Shown here piece after piece: positions 16,763-28,384 of a stretch of 64,000 nt of DNA (the stretch's first letter is position 1; each line of letters opens with the position of its first letter). Below the pieces are notes generated by a model. The model was not told where the DNA came from. It did not search any database and saw only the letters and a program-made list of their open reading frames with translations. The position numbers were made by a program, and so were the translations under genes. Source of the stretch: Peptococcaceae bacterium BRH_c4b (lineage in GTDB: Bacteria; Bacillota; Desulfotomaculia; Desulfotomaculales; Desulfocucumaceae). The stretch covers positions 26,661 to 90,660 of the forward strand of contig LADO01000037.1 of assembly GCA_000961595.1 (NCBI GenBank). The letters run 5' to 3'.

Positions 16763-17445
16763 TGGTGCTGTATCTTTATGTAGTAGCTCCCTTTGCTGCC
16801 TTTAGAACATTTTCAACGGGTAGCTATCGGCCAACCGCATGGTTTATTACCCATTCGGCTGCATATGGGCTTTTGCTAAACATTGCTGGAATAGAAATGC
16901 GGTATAATGATGGTAAGTCACCCATGACCTTAATTAAAAAAGAGCTACCAATTGTTAAAATTGCGCTGGGTGCGCTTGAAATGCCACAGCAGCAAACAAT
17001 ATACCAACAGCTACACAACTATCCGGTAGGTTCAACAAATAAGGAAAAGCTTGAACGAACTAAATATAATAAAAATAATATTGCACCTGTTCGGAGAGCC
17101 TTTTTATCATCTTTGAATGCTTATATTTGTATGAAAGATAATTATGAATTGGAACAAAGCATATTGGAAGGTCTATTGGGTAATAGCCCGAGAACGTACG
17201 GACTGCCTTTTTTGGGAGATAATAATTTTCTCCCGGACAAGTTTGAAGCGGTGGATGTTTTACAGCCTGCTATTTGGTTTGTTAAATTAAATCCAAAATC
17301 TATGGATATAAATGATCGGTTAGAACGTTTAACGACGATGATTGACCGGGCCAATATGGCGAATACATCTTCCGACATCTTTTCACCTACTAAAATCCCT
17401 TCTATAGATATTCCAGAGGAGGCGTGGGTGGAAATAAAGTATTAG
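16762..17445 (+). CDS. cas5: Cas5 subunit, DevS family
   Basis: A 227-residue protein with the Cas5 opening LYLYVVAPFAAFRTFSTGSYRPTAWFITHSAAYGLLLNI, given here in pieces: the VAPFAAFRTF strand and the SAAYGLLLNIAG helix that contacts the crRNA 5' handle. Cas5 caps the 5' end of crRNA in Cascade. The mid-region carries the RRAFLSSLNAY-type strand. It starts one base into the cas7 stop. It ends 40 bases before cas4/cas1, the only noticeable gap in the operon. Confidence 0.85.
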   Translation: MVLYLYVVAPFAAFRTFSTGSYRPTAWFITHSAAYGLLLNIAGIEMRYNDGKSPMTLIKKELPIVKIALGALEMPQQQTIYQQLHNYPVGSTNKEKLERTKYNKNNIAPVRRAFLSSLNAYICMKDNYELEQSILEGLLGNSPRTYGLPFLGDNNFLPDKFEAVDVLQPAIWFVKLNPKSMDINDRLERLTTMIDRANMANTSSDIFSPTKIPSIDIPEEAWVEIKY

Positions 17446-17485
17446 TTCCTTGATAGATTAATATTCAGTCTTTGGAGATGAAGAT

Positions 17486-19135
17486 GTGAATACTCTTAAC
17501 GAGCCACCAATCCGTGTTATGGCACTGCACGCGCTGGCTTATTGCGAGCGGTTGTTCTATCTGGAAGAAGTTGAAGAAATACGCTTGGCTGATGCTTCAG
17601 TATATGCCGGGCGAAGCTTGCATTTGGAGTTAAAACAAGCTGAAGATGAATTTGCTGAATGGACAACCTTTGAGCTTTCTAGTGAAGCATTGGGCTTGAC
17701 AGGAAAAGTTGATAGCCTGCGCCGCCGTGATGGTAGCTTTATACCTTATGAGCATAAAAGAGGCAAATCCCGGCGTGAGGGAAAAAAAACGGCTGCCTGG
17801 CCAGCGGATACTTTGCAGGTATGTGCCTACGGAATGCTCATTGAGGAAGAAACAGGCCAGTGCATTAAAGAGGGCCGTATACGATACCATGCCGATAATA
17901 TTACGATACGTGTACCTTTAGATGAAACTGCCAGAAAAGGTGTTATCGACGCTGTGGCACACGCACGCCAGTTGCGTAATTCCACTAACCGGCCACCTAT
18001 AACTGTAAATGATCGCCTGTGTATGCACTGTTCATTGGCTCCGGTCTGCCTTCCTGAAGAAGAGCGTTTAGCCGGTAACCCTGGTTGGGAGCCCATCAGA
18101 TTATTTCCGGCTGACCGGGAAGCAAAAACTATTCATGTAGTTGAACAAAGAGCCCGTATATCTAAATCAGGCGATACTTTGCAAATAAGTGTGGGAGATT
18201 CTGAGTTGAAAACATTTCCTGTCCGTGAGGTAGGTGCACTGGTGTTACATGGCTACCCCCAAATAACTACCCAAGCCTTGCATATGTGTGCCCGCAATGA
18301 AATTTTGATTCACTGGATTTCCTGGGGGGAATATTATGTAGCCGGATTAACACCTGGCAGTGGAGTAGTGCAGAGAAGATTGAGACAATATCAAGCCCTT
18401 TCTGAGCCAGGAATTTGTTTGCGTTTAGGGCGGAAACTTACAATGGCTAAAGTAGAGACTGCTCTGCGATATTTATTGCGGGCTACACGTGGCCGGGATC
18501 GGCAGGTAGCAAGTATTGATGAATCAATTAAAACAATGCGTTCCTCTTTAAAGCTCATATCTAGGGCGGAGGGAATAGATACCCTGCGCGGGCATGAAGG
18601 ATTGGCAGGTAGGGCCTATTTTCATGCGCTGTCTTCTCTAATTAAAGACGAGACACCTGAAACATTAAAGTTTTCAGGTCGCAACCGCCATCCGCCAAGG
18701 GACCGTTTTAATGCTTTGTTGAGTTATGGATATGCTTTATTATATCAGGCAGTCATGCAGGCAATAATGTCGGTTGGATTGGAACCGGCACTGGGTTTTT
18801 TCCATACACCCAGATCTTCGGCGTACCCGCTGGTGATGGATGTTATGGAATTGTTTCGGGTAACATTATGGGATATGGTTTTAATTGGTTCAATTAACCG
18901 ATTGCAATGGCATCCGGATGATGATTTCGATGTGACCCGGGGACGTGTCTGGTTGTCATCTGCGGGGCGCAAGAAGGCTATTACACTTTTTGAAAAACGG
19001 CTGGAAGAGACATGGAAACATCCGGTGGTGGGATATTCACTTTCCTATGCACGAATGATTGAATTGGAGGTCCGGTTGCTGGAAAAAGAATGGACGGGAC
19101 AAGCAGGATTATTTGCTAAAATGAGGATAAGATAG
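17486..19135 (+). CDS. cas4/cas1: Cas4-Cas1 fusion, spacer-acquisition nuclease/integrase
   Basis: A 549-residue natural fusion. Residues 1-200 are Cas4: C20 and the cluster C179-x2-C182-x5-C188 for an iron-sulfur centre, RecB-type nuclease residues D76, E89-H90-K91 and Q111-x3-Y115. Residues 205-549 are Cas1 with the metal-binding triad E371, H440 and D452/E455. Cas4 trims prespacers in a PAM-dependent way and Cas1 integrates them with Cas2. The fused form is found in Dev/MYXAN and I-G systems. GTG start behind GGAGATGAAG. cas2 follows by 2 bases. All catalytic residues are present. Confidence 0.93.
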   Translation: MNTLNEPPIRVMALHALAYCERLFYLEEVEEIRLADASVYAGRSLHLELKQAEDEFAEWTTFELSSEALGLTGKVDSLRRRDGSFIPYEHKRGKSRREGKKTAAWPADTLQVCAYGMLIEEETGQCIKEGRIRYHADNITIRVPLDETARKGVIDAVAHARQLRNSTNRPPITVNDRLCMHCSLAPVCLPEEERLAGNPGWEPIRLFPADREAKTIHVVEQRARISKSGDTLQISVGDSELKTFPVREVGALVLHGYPQITTQALHMCARNEILIHWISWGEYYVAGLTPGSGVVQRRLRQYQALSEPGICLRLGRKLTMAKVETALRYLLRATRGRDRQVASIDESIKTMRSSLKLISRAEGIDTLRGHEGLAGRAYFHALSSLIKDETPETLKFSGRNRHPPRDRFNALLSYGYALLYQAVMQAIMSVGLEPALGFFHTPRSSAYPLVMDVMELFRVTLWDMVLIGSINRLQWHPDDDFDVTRGRVWLSSAGRKKAITLFEKRLEETWKHPVVGYSLSYARMIELEVRLLEKEWTGQAGLFAKMRIR

Positions 19136-19137
19136 CT

Positions 19138-19428
19138 ATGGGACAAAATAAATTGTGGTATCTTGTTGCTTATGACATTAGGGATCCTGTACGATTAAAG
19201 CGTGTTGCAAAACATCTTAAGGGTTACGGTGAAAGGATACAATTTAGCATTTTTCGCTGTCGTCTTAGTAGTCGTGAGGTTGAGCGCCTGCGCTGGGAGT
19301 TATTGAGATTAATGTCAGATGAAGATGATTTGCTTATAATCGGATTGTGTGCTTCCTGTATTAGTCGGCTACATAAAAAAACAGGTAATGATTGGCCAGA
19401 GGTACCTTCTGGCTATGAAATCATTTAG
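19138..19428 (+). CDS. cas2: CRISPR adaptation protein Cas2
   Basis: A 96-residue protein with the Cas2 ferredoxin-like fold: WYLVAYDIRDPVRLKRV (Asp of YDIRD is the metal ligand), QFSIFRCRLSSREVERL, and the strand DDLLIIGLC. Cas2 dimers bridge two Cas1 dimers during spacer integration. It ends the cas operon; the array leader begins straight after the stop. Confidence 0.93.
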   Translation: MGQNKLWYLVAYDIRDPVRLKRVAKHLKGYGERIQFSIFRCRLSSREVERLRWELLRLMSDEDDLLIIGLCASCISRLHKKTGNDWPEVPSGYEII

Positions 19429-19693
19429 AGGTGTTTTCAAGCATCTGTGAATGTCATTGAATTTTCTTTATAATAAACGCTGCATTGCCTGAATTATATG
19501 GAACAATTGATGTATTTAGATTTTTTGGATGCTTGAAGAACTTATAATGCCCAATTTATCCATGTTTTTAGATTATTTATTGTGTTTTGTTAGGGTTTAT
19601 TTTTACTTAGCAGAACATCATACACTTTCATGGATAATACCTTGAAAAGGAATAGGCAAAAGCCTTATAGAATAGGACCTCAGGACGTATGCG
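19429..19693 (+). promoter_or_regulatory. CRISPR leader
   Basis: The stretch between cas2 and the first repeat has no gene and is visibly AT-rich, as expected for a leader. It contains an inverted repeat, TTCAAGCATC at 19436-19445 and GATGCTTGAA at 19528-19537, and a TATAAT at 19543-19548. Leader identity is supported by the degenerate repeats lying at the far end of the array. Confidence 0.7.
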
Positions 19694-21663
<1,970 letters not shown>

Positions 21664-21830
21664 GTCGTGAAGATGTGTTGATCCCCGGGGGGCCAAACCA
21701 CAGGGTTAACACCTCTTTATTTTTTTGTCATATTTCTTCCTAAAAAAGAAAAAACCCTTGCACGGGTCATGTAATTCTGGCAATTAATGCTGATTTAGAT
21801 TCAAATAATGTTGGCCGCAACAGTATACAA

Positions 21831-21867
21831 CGTGCACCGGGCCGTAGTGCCCGGTGAGGATTGAAGT
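21831..21867 (+). repeat. Orphan CRISPR-type repeat, second family (copy 1)
   Basis: GCACCGGGCCGTAGTGCCCG then GTGAGGATTGAAG. It has a CACCGGG / CCCGGTG stem and the ATTGAA(A) 3' end common to type I-B/I-C/III repeats, and is unrelated to the main array. It differs from copy 3 at about eight positions, mostly at the ends. Confidence 0.65.
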
Positions 21868-21988
21868 TATTAAATTATAGGTATTGGAGGAGTAACTATT
21901 ATCTAATTTAGCCCCCTTCTTGGCCGTGCATCTATTGTAAATATTTGGTTTTTGGCGGTTAAAATTGATCTGAAGAGGAAATAAAGAA

Positions 21989-22300
21989 GTGAATCTTTTT
22001 TTGTGGTTACTATTTGGCCATTTAATTGGTGACTTTTTTCTCCAGGTATATAAGTTGTGGAGACTAAAAAGAAAAAACATTTACTTTTTGTTAATCCATG
22101 TTTTTCTTTACAGTCTTAGTGTAACAATAGTATTATATTTTACCGGATTGTTTGCCTGGTGGAAACCAGTTATTCTGGCAGCCAGCCATTTCACCGTAGA
22201 TTATTGTAAATGTTATGTGTTTCGTCATAGAACACTACAAGGGTACATAATTGATCAGGCAATTCATATTGCTGTGATTGTTTTGTTGCTTATTTGGTAG
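21989..22300 (+). CDS. DUF3307 family membrane protein
   Basis: A 103-residue protein with three to four hydrophobic helices. The opening FLWLLFGHLIGDFFLQVYKLW and the HxxxH-type helix LIHVFLYSLSVTIVLYF, ending in ASHFTVDYCK and a last helix, match DUF3307 (HxxxDFxxQ signature). Function is unknown; the family is often on mobile DNA. GTG start with GAGG upstream. It is bracketed by orphan CRISPR repeats, and its stop codon TAG lies inside the degenerate second copy. Confidence 0.7.
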   Translation: MNLFLWLLFGHLIGDFFLQVYKLWRLKRKNIYFLLIHVFLYSLSVTIVLYFTGLFAWWKPVILAASHFTVDYCKCYVFRHRTLQGYIIDQAIHIAVIVLLLIW

Positions 22301-22405
22301 CACCTGAATGTGACGCCCGGCGGGGATGGAGACGAGTGGGATGCAATAAAGTCGGACGGATAGCATGAGTAGCACCGGGTCGTAGCGCCCGGTGAGGATT
22401 GAAAC
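22297..22405 (+). CRISPR. Two-repeat remnant of a second CRISPR type
   Basis: A degenerate 37-nt repeat (22297-22333) and an intact-looking 37-nt repeat (22369-22405, starting GTAGCACCGGGTCGTAGCGC and ending GAGGATTGAAAC) align without gaps at about 27 of 37 positions. They are separated by exactly 35 nt, a normal spacer length. This is the geometry of a minimal array. No second cas set is in the window. Confidence 0.6.
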
Positions 22406-22537
22406 AGCATCGAGGGTAAAAAAGTTTGGCTATGGTACCGTAGTAACAAACCTATATCTGCTCAGCAAAAATATTAGCAGGATATCAACAATTAATGGAG
22501 AATAATGGTTTATCTGTTACGTTTTGTTGTGTGGTGA

Positions 22538-24208
22538 ATGTCGTTGTTTCTGCAATATATCGATTTCTGCCTTTTTGTAATTTTGTTAGTCCTCTTTTTT
22601 TATGTGCTGGCGGTAAACAGGATAACTCTTCTGCACAAGGTGTATCTGGGCTTTCATTTCCTTATGATGTTGTGGCCAGCCAGCCAGTTTTTCATCAATA
22701 TAGTCCCTGACCCCAAATATCAGTGGCTTTTCTTAAATATTGCCTTCGTCGGTATGTGCTTTCTGGGGTATGGCTGGGTTGTTTCTGCTTTTGTTATGAC
22801 TAAAAAAGTAGATGGCCTGCAAAAATCAATCATTTTCCTCCTGTCTCTGCCGGCCGTGGCCAGCTCCATTCTGGTAACCACCAATCCGTGGCATTTTCTT
22901 TTTACAAGTCCTTACGATGCTGATTCTGATTGGGCGGTGCGTAGCTACGGGCCTTTCTTTTGGCTCTTTGTTTTTTCCGGCATCTTATACCTGGCTGTGG
23001 CCACCACGATTATGTTGAGAACTATGAAAGCATCTTCCGGGACGATTGTAAAAAAGCAGTTGTCCCTGTGCATTTTGGGGGTATTGCTTCTGCTGGGGTT
23101 TTCCCTGACGGATATTATGTTGAATGTTGTTTTGTTTCCAAAATTCGGCGTAGTTCCCGGGCTGACCTCTGCCGGCATTATTGTTTCGGTGGTATGTTTT
23201 GTGATAGCTATACAAAAACATGATTTATTCAGTATAGTGACCATCGCCCGGCAGGAAGTAATAGACAGCATGTCTACGGGCATGATTGTTCTTGACCGGG
23301 ACGACATAGTCCTGGGCTTTAACGCCAGCGCCAAAAATTTTGTTGGTATCCGTCCGGGACAGCTCTTAAACATCGGCAGGCTTCTTTTTTCTTCGTCGGC
23401 CACGGGTGCAAACTCCGTTTTCCTTGAGGAATATAACAGGGATAAATCCAAAAGTTTGCAGACGGAAATAACACTTATGGGTGACGATATCTGGCACGTT
23501 TCCATAAACGTTTCTCCGTTGCTGGACCGGAAGAAGAATTTACTGGGCAGGGTTATTGCCCTGAATGATGTAACAGAGCTACGCTGTCTGGTGGACAAAA
23601 TTAACGAAAAAAACCTGGCGCTGCAGTTGCAGAATGAAGAATTGCTGCGGGTTCAGGGGGAGCTTTTCGAAGCGAACAAAAAGCTGGAACAGCTGTCGGA
23701 AACCGACGAACTGACCGGATGTTACAACAGGCGCTATCTATTGCGTCAATTGGAATATGATATTGCTATGAGCCAGCGTTATAATATGCCTTTTTCCCTG
23801 CTCCTTTTTGACATGGATAATTTTAAACTGATTAACGATACATACGGGCATCTGGTAGGGGACGATGTTTTACGTGTCGTGGTGAAAATTGTGGGCAGGA
23901 ATCTGCGCCGGACAGATATTCTGGCCAGGTTCGGAGGGGAAGAATTTATCGTTTATATGCCACACACGGACAGGGAAGGCGCTGAAATACTGGCTGAGAA
24001 AATAAGGTCTGCTGTTCAGTATGGAGCGCTTATTGTCTGCGGTTTGAATTTGTGTGCAACTGTCAGTATCGGCCTGGTCAGCGTTGATGCCGGCACGGAG
24101 GCTGATGAAGACCCGAAAAGCTTGCTAAATGCGCTGCTGGCCAGGGCGGACAGTGCCCTATACCAGGCCAAAGCCAAGGGGCGCAATTGTGTGGCGGTTG
24201 CGGATTAA
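22538..24208 (+). CDS. Membrane diguanylate cyclase (7TM sensor, PAS, GGDEF)
   Basis: A 556-residue protein. Residues 1-225 hold about seven hydrophobic helices of the histidine-kinase N-terminal 7TM type. They are followed by a PAS-like region (MSTGMIVLDRDDIVLGFNAS), a coiled coil (NLALQLQNEELLRVQGEL) and a GGDEF domain with DMDNFKLINDTYGHLVGDDV and the active-site loop FGGEEF. It should make cyclic di-GMP from GTP in response to a membrane or small-molecule signal. An in-frame TGA directly before ATG 22538 fixes the start, although the ribosome site is weak. It is a lone gene. An RxxD inhibitory site is not obvious. Confidence 0.9.
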   Translation: MSLFLQYIDFCLFVILLVLFFYVLAVNRITLLHKVYLGFHFLMMLWPASQFFINIVPDPKYQWLFLNIAFVGMCFLGYGWVVSAFVMTKKVDGLQKSIIFLLSLPAVASSILVTTNPWHFLFTSPYDADSDWAVRSYGPFFWLFVFSGILYLAVATTIMLRTMKASSGTIVKKQLSLCILGVLLLLGFSLTDIMLNVVLFPKFGVVPGLTSAGIIVSVVCFVIAIQKHDLFSIVTIARQEVIDSMSTGMIVLDRDDIVLGFNASAKNFVGIRPGQLLNIGRLLFSSSATGANSVFLEEYNRDKSKSLQTEITLMGDDIWHVSINVSPLLDRKKNLLGRVIALNDVTELRCLVDKINEKNLALQLQNEELLRVQGELFEANKKLEQLSETDELTGCYNRRYLLRQLEYDIAMSQRYNMPFSLLLFDMDNFKLINDTYGHLVGDDVLRVVVKIVGRNLRRTDILARFGGEEFIVYMPHTDREGAEILAEKIRSAVQYGALIVCGLNLCATVSIGLVSVDAGTEADEDPKSLLNALLARADSALYQAKAKGRNCVAVAD

Positions 24209-24216
24209 ACATTAGT

Positions 24217-24334
24217 TGGGGACATTCCTCTGACCCTAAAGCCAGGCATAAATTGGGGACATTCCTCCGACCCCAAAGCCAGACCCAAAATAGAGGTGTG
24301 TCCCCATACCGCTGAAGAGGTGTGTCCCCTGACC
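24217..24334. repeat. Cluster of GGGGACATTCC / GGTGTGTCCCC repeats
   Basis: Two left halves (GGGGACATTCCTC at 24218 and 24254) are followed by two right halves (GAGGTGTGTCCCC at 24293 and 24317), a nested arrangement of the hairpin family seen at 2.0, 47.6 and 56.1 kb. Confidence 0.75.
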
Positions 24335-24343
24335 TCTATAAAA

Positions 24344-24384
24344 AAATCACCGGTCACCGGGAAAACCCGGGCGGCCGGTGATTT
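24344..24384 (-). terminator. Terminator of the chaperone operon
   Basis: AAATCACCGGTCACCGGG and CCCGGGCGGCCGGTGATTT flank AAAA. Six A on the plus strand give a T-run on the minus strand, 30 bases after the clpB stop. It may also end the cyclase gene on the plus strand. Confidence 0.75.
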
Positions 24385-24413
24385 CTATATGGGGATGAGG
24401 AGGTTGCTGCTGT

Positions 24414-27017
24414 TTATTTTTGCCTGGCTACATTGAATTCAAGCCCGCCGCTTCCAGCGGAGAGCTGCACGGTTTCCCCGGTGGATATTTCCCCTTTAAC
24501 CATCATCCGGCTGAGGGGGGTTTCAATTTCCTGCTGGATCAGCCGTTTTAGCGGGCGGGCGCCGTAGGCCGGTTCGTAGCCCTTGCCGGCCAGATGATTC
24601 AGGGCGCTTTCCTCCCAGGCCAGGGTTACGCCAGTGCCGGCATATATGCGCTTGCCCAGCCTTTCCAGCAGCAGTCCGGCGATTTGCCGCACATGCGCCC
24701 GGCTGAGGGCATGGAATACCACTATTTCGTCCACCCGGTTGAGAAATTCCGGGCGGAAGTGGCTGCGCAGTATGCCCAGTACGCTGTCTTTCATCTCCTG
24801 AAAGTCGCCGCTCCGCTCCTGCTGGACCAGTATTTCGTGGCTGCCTATGTTCGAGGTCATGATCACCACAGTGTTGCGGAAATTTACCGTGCGGCCCTGG
24901 CCGTCGGTCAGCCGGCCGTCGTCCAGCAGTTGCAGCAGTACGTTAAATACGTCGTGGTGGGCCTTTTCTATTTCGTCCAGCAGTATCACCGAGTAGGGTT
25001 TGCGCCGCACAGACTCGGTAAGCTGGCCGCCTTCCTCGTAGCCCACGTAGCCCGGAGGCGCTCCGATGAGTCTGGCCACGGTGTGTTTTTCCATGTATTC
25101 GGACATGTCCAGCCGGGTAATGCTGCGCTCGTCGTCGAACAGCGCCTGGGCCAGCGCCCGGGCCAGTTCGGTTTTACCCACCCCGGTGGGTCCCAGGAAG
25201 ATAAAGCTGCCTATGGGGCGGTTGGGATCTTTGATGCCCGCCCGGGCCCGCAGCACTGCATCGGCCACGGCCCGCACAGCCTCATCCTGGCCGATGACTC
25301 TTTTGTGCAGTTCATCGTCCAGGTGAATTAATTTTTCCTTTTCACCCTCCATCAGCTTGCTCACCGGTACGCCGGTCCAGCGGCTGACTACTTTGGCGAT
25401 GTCCTCTTCTTCCACTTCTTCTTTCAGCAGCATGCTGTGCTTCTGCTTGTCGGCCAGTGTTTCTTCCTCCGCCTTCAGGCGGCGCTCCAGCTCGTTTAGC
25501 CGGCCGTATTTCAGTTCGGCCAGGCGGTTGAGATCGTAGTCCCGCTCGGCCCGCTCGATTTCCTGGCGGGTTTCTTCAATTTCCTTTTTCAGTTGCCGCA
25601 CCCGGGAGATGGCCTGCTTTTCCACCTGCCACTGGGCTTTCATGGCATTGCTTTCCCCGCGCAGGTCCGCGAGCTGCCGCTTTATTTTCTCCAGGCGTTC
25701 CTGGGAGGAGCGGTCCTTTTCCTTGTTCAGGGCCGCCTCCTCAATCTCCAGTTGCATTCTACGCCGGGTGATTTCGTCCAAATCCGTGGGCATGCTGTCT
25801 ATTTCCGTACGCAGCCGGGCTGCCGCCTCGTCCATGAGGTCAATGGCTTTGTCCGGCAGGAAGCGGTCGGAAATGTAGCGGTCGGAGAGGGTAGCCGCAG
25901 CCACCAGCGCACCGTCCTGGATGCGCACCCCGTGGTGCACCTCGTACCTTTCCTTTAGCCCCCGCAGGATGGAGATGGTGTCCTCCACCGAGGGAGGGTT
26001 GACCATCACCGGCTGGAAGCGTCTTTCCAGGGCGGCGTCTTTTTCCACGTGTTTGCGGTATTCGTCCAGGGTGGTGGCCCCGATGGTTCGCAGTTCGCCC
26101 CGGGCCAGCATGGGCTTGAGCAGGTTGCCCGCGTCCATGGCGCCTTCGGCGGCGCCGGCCCCCACCACCGTGTGCAGTTCATCTATAAACAGCATAATCC
26201 TGCCCTGGGACTGCTGTACCTCTTTGAGGACAGCTTTTAAACGCTCCTCAAATTCCCCACGGTATTTGGCCCCGGCCACCAAGGAGCCCATGTCCAGGGC
26301 GATCAGTTTTTTCTCTTTCAATCCCTCCGGCACGTCCTTGGCCACGATGCGGCGGGCCAGCCCCTCCACGATAGCTGTTTTGCCCACCCCTGGCTCGCCT
26401 ATCAGCACAGGGTTGTTTTTGGTGCGTCTGGAAAGTATTACCATTACCCGGCGTATTTCGTTATCCCTGCCGATTACGGGATCCAGTTTGCCCTCGGCAG
26501 CCAGTTTGGTGAGGTCCCGGCCATAGCGTTCCAGGGACTCGTAAGTATCCTCCGGGTTTTCCCCTGTTACCCGCTGATTACCCCGCACCGTCCGCAGAGA
26601 GTTCAAAAGGGCGTCCCGGGTCAGGCCTGATTGTCGCAGGGCTTCCCTGGTTTCCGGCTCGCCTTCCTCCAGTAGGGCCAGCAGCAGGTGCTCTACGCTG
26701 ACGTAGTCGTCCTTCATGTCCCGGGCTTCCTTCTCCGCCCTGCCCAGTACCCTGGCCAGGGCGGTGCCCAGGTGCAGGGAGCCTTCGTAGCCCGTTACCA
26801 CGGGAATTTTCTTGAGCAGTTCCTCAGTCTTGGCGCTAAGTGCGGTGGTGCTTACCCCGGCGTGCTCCAGGAACCGTGGTATTATGCCGCCCTCCTGGGT
26901 AAGCAGGGAGGCCAGCAGGTGCTTGCCGCTTACCTCCTGGTGATGCCTGCCGGCAGCCAGCTGCTGGGCCGAATTTATAGCATCCCTTGATTTTTGGGTA
27001 CAACGGTTAATATCCAT
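24414..27017 (-). CDS. clpB: ATP-dependent disaggregase ClpB
   Basis: An 867-residue Hsp100 protein, full length for ClpB. It has an N-terminal double Clp repeat (1-145), NBD1 with Walker [14 protein letters not shown], the long coiled-coil middle domain that distinguishes ClpB from ClpC (about 400-525, rich in Glu/Arg/Lys), and NBD2 with [13 protein letters not shown] and a [12 protein letters not shown] pore loop. It extracts and refolds aggregated protein together with DnaK. It is the last gene of dnaK-cbpA-cbpM-clpB; a GGGGAT site precedes the ATG. Confidence 0.95.
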   Translation of the reverse strand: MDINRCTQKSRDAINSAQQLAAGRHHQEVSGKHLLASLLTQEGGIIPRFLEHAGVSTTALSAKTEELLKKIPVVTGYEGSLHLGTALARVLGRAEKEARDMKDDYVSVEHLLLALLEEGEPETREALRQSGLTRDALLNSLRTVRGNQRVTGENPEDTYESLERYGRDLTKLAAEGKLDPVIGRDNEIRRVMVILSRRTKNNPVLIGEPGVGKTAIVEGLARRIVAKDVPEGLKEKKLIALDMGSLVAGAKYRGEFEERLKAVLKEVQQSQGRIMLFIDELHTVVGAGAAEGAMDAGNLLKPMLARGELRTIGATTLDEYRKHVEKDAALERRFQPVMVNPPSVEDTISILRGLKERYEVHHGVRIQDGALVAAATLSDRYISDRFLPDKAIDLMDEAAARLRTEIDSMPTDLDEITRRRMQLEIEEAALNKEKDRSSQERLEKIKRQLADLRGESNAMKAQWQVEKQAISRVRQLKKEIEETRQEIERAERDYDLNRLAELKYGRLNELERRLKAEEETLADKQKHSMLLKEEVEEEDIAKVVSRWTGVPVSKLMEGEKEKLIHLDDELHKRVIGQDEAVRAVADAVLRARAGIKDPNRPIGSFIFLGPTGVGKTELARALAQALFDDERSITRLDMSEYMEKHTVARLIGAPPGYVGYEEGGQLTESVRRKPYSVILLDEIEKAHHDVFNVLLQLLDDGRLTDGQGRTVNFRNTVVIMTSNIGSHEILVQQERSGDFQEMKDSVLGILRSHFRPEFLNRVDEIVVFHALSRAHVRQIAGLLLERLGKRIYAGTGVTLAWEESALNHLAGKGYEPAYGARPLKRLIQQEIETPLSRMMVKGEISTGETVQLSAGSGGLEFNVARQK

Positions 27018-27045
27018 AAATTATCCCCGGCGTGTTACCGGGTGT

Positions 27046-27342
27046 TCACCTCCTTTTAAGCCTGGCAACTTCTTCCTGAAGTTCTTCCATTTTGTCCAGT
27101 AAGTCCATGATGATGGCGGCTCCGGGCAAATTAACGCCCAGATTGTGGCGTATACGCAGCAGCTTTTGCAGGCGCCGTACTTGACGGGCCGGCACATGGC
27201 CGCGGTAAAAATCCACCACTCCCATTTCGGCCAGATACCCGGCAATGTCCGGATGGATGCCCAGACTGGTTACGTCCACCCAGTTATCTTCATCATCCAC
27301 GGAGGGGGTGTGGGAATATATCTGGATAAAATATTTTTTCAT
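27046..27342 (-). CDS. cbpM: CbpM-like chaperone modulator (MerR-type fold)
   Basis: A 98-residue protein with a small winged-helix-like core (VTSLGIHPDIAGYLAEMGVV) and a C-terminal helix (LDKMEELQEEVARLKRR), placed 4 bases after the cbpA-like DnaJ gene. CbpM binds the J-domain of CbpA and inhibits its co-chaperone activity. The position between cbpA and clpB is common in Clostridia and Desulfovibrio-like genomes. The assignment rests on size, fold pattern and context rather than a catalytic motif. Confidence 0.75.
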   Translation of the reverse strand: MKKYFIQIYSHTPSVDDEDNWVDVTSLGIHPDIAGYLAEMGVVDFYRGHVPARQVRRLQKLLRIRHNLGVNLPGAAIIMDLLDKMEELQEEVARLKRR

Positions 27343-27346
27343 ATCT

Positions 27347-28354
27347 TTACACCCCTTTCCTCAGTTCGGCCAGTTGCCGGTACAGTTCCTGCTCTTGATC
27401 CGAGAGGTTGTCGGGAATGTCTATTTTAATGCGCACGTACTGATCCCCCCGGCCTTCTTTCCGGGGCAGCCCTTTCTCCCTGAGTCGCAGCCGCCTGCCG
27501 GCCCGGAAGCCGGCGGGCACCTTCATGTTGACCGGGCCGTCCAGGGTGGGGACAGCAATCTGGTCGCCCAGTACCGCCTGTTCCGGGCGCAGGGTGACCT
27601 CTGTTTCCAAATCGTAACCGTCAATTTTGTAAATAGGGTGAGGTGCCAGGTGTATTTTCATGTACAGGTCGCCCCGGGCGCCCCCGGTCATGCCCTCGCC
27701 GCCCTGTCCCTTCAGGCGGATGCGGCTGCCGTCCTGCACCCCGGGCGGTATTTTTACCGTCAGGGTTCTGGTGGTATTGTTGGTCCCGGTACCGCCGCAG
27801 CGGTTGCAGAAGGCGTTGTTGACGATACCGGCCCCGCCGCAGGCAGGACATATTTCCCGGGAGGACATTTGGATGGTCTTTTCGCCTCCCCGGTAAGCTT
27901 CCTCCAGGGTCAATTCCAGCTCGCTTTCCACGTCCTGGCCCCTCAGCGGCCCCTGACGGGGTGCCCAGCCGGCCCGGCCAGCCCGGCTGAAGGGTGAGCC
28001 GCCCGCCCCGCCAAAAAGTGTCTCGAAAAAGTCGCTGAAACCGCCCGCTCCGCCGCCCCCTGCATTAGTATAATATTGAAAACCGTCCATGTCCGGCGGG
28101 GGAGTAAAGTCCTGGCCGGCCCGCCAGTTGGCGCCCAGGCGGTCGTATTTGGACCTTTTATCCGCATCGCTTAGCACTTCGTAGGCTTCGTTAATATGTT
28201 TGAATTTTTCCTCCGCCGCTTCTTTGTCCTTGCCGCTGTGCAGGTCCGGGTGCCATTTGCGGGCCAGTTTACGGTAGGCGGTTTTTATTTCCTTGTCCGT
28301 GGCCTTGCGGCTTACGCCAAGGGTTTCATAATAGTCCTGAAAAGTAACAGCCAT
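27347..28354 (-). CDS. cbpA: DnaJ/CbpA-type J-domain co-chaperone with a half-size zinc region
   Basis: A 335-residue protein. The J-domain has HPD at residues 35-37. A Gly/Phe-rich linker ([18 protein letters not shown]) follows, then the substrate-binding domains. Instead of the four CxxCxGxG motifs of DnaJ, only two are seen (CPACGGAG and CNRCGGTG), enough for a single zinc. It stimulates DnaK ATPase and delivers clients. The gene sits 30 bases after dnaK and 4 before cbpM, so CbpA is the functional comparison. Confidence 0.88.
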   Translation of the reverse strand: MAVTFQDYYETLGVSRKATDKEIKTAYRKLARKWHPDLHSGKDKEAAEEKFKHINEAYEVLSDADKRSKYDRLGANWRAGQDFTPPPDMDGFQYYTNAGGGGAGGFSDFFETLFGGAGGSPFSRAGRAGWAPRQGPLRGQDVESELELTLEEAYRGGEKTIQMSSREICPACGGAGIVNNAFCNRCGGTGTNNTTRTLTVKIPPGVQDGSRIRLKGQGGEGMTGGARGDLYMKIHLAPHPIYKIDGYDLETEVTLRPEQAVLGDQIAVPTLDGPVNMKVPAGFRAGRRLRLREKGLPRKEGRGDQYVRIKIDIPDNLSDQEQELYRQLAELRKGV

Positions 28355-28384
28355 ATATTATATCACCTGCCATATCGGAGCATT

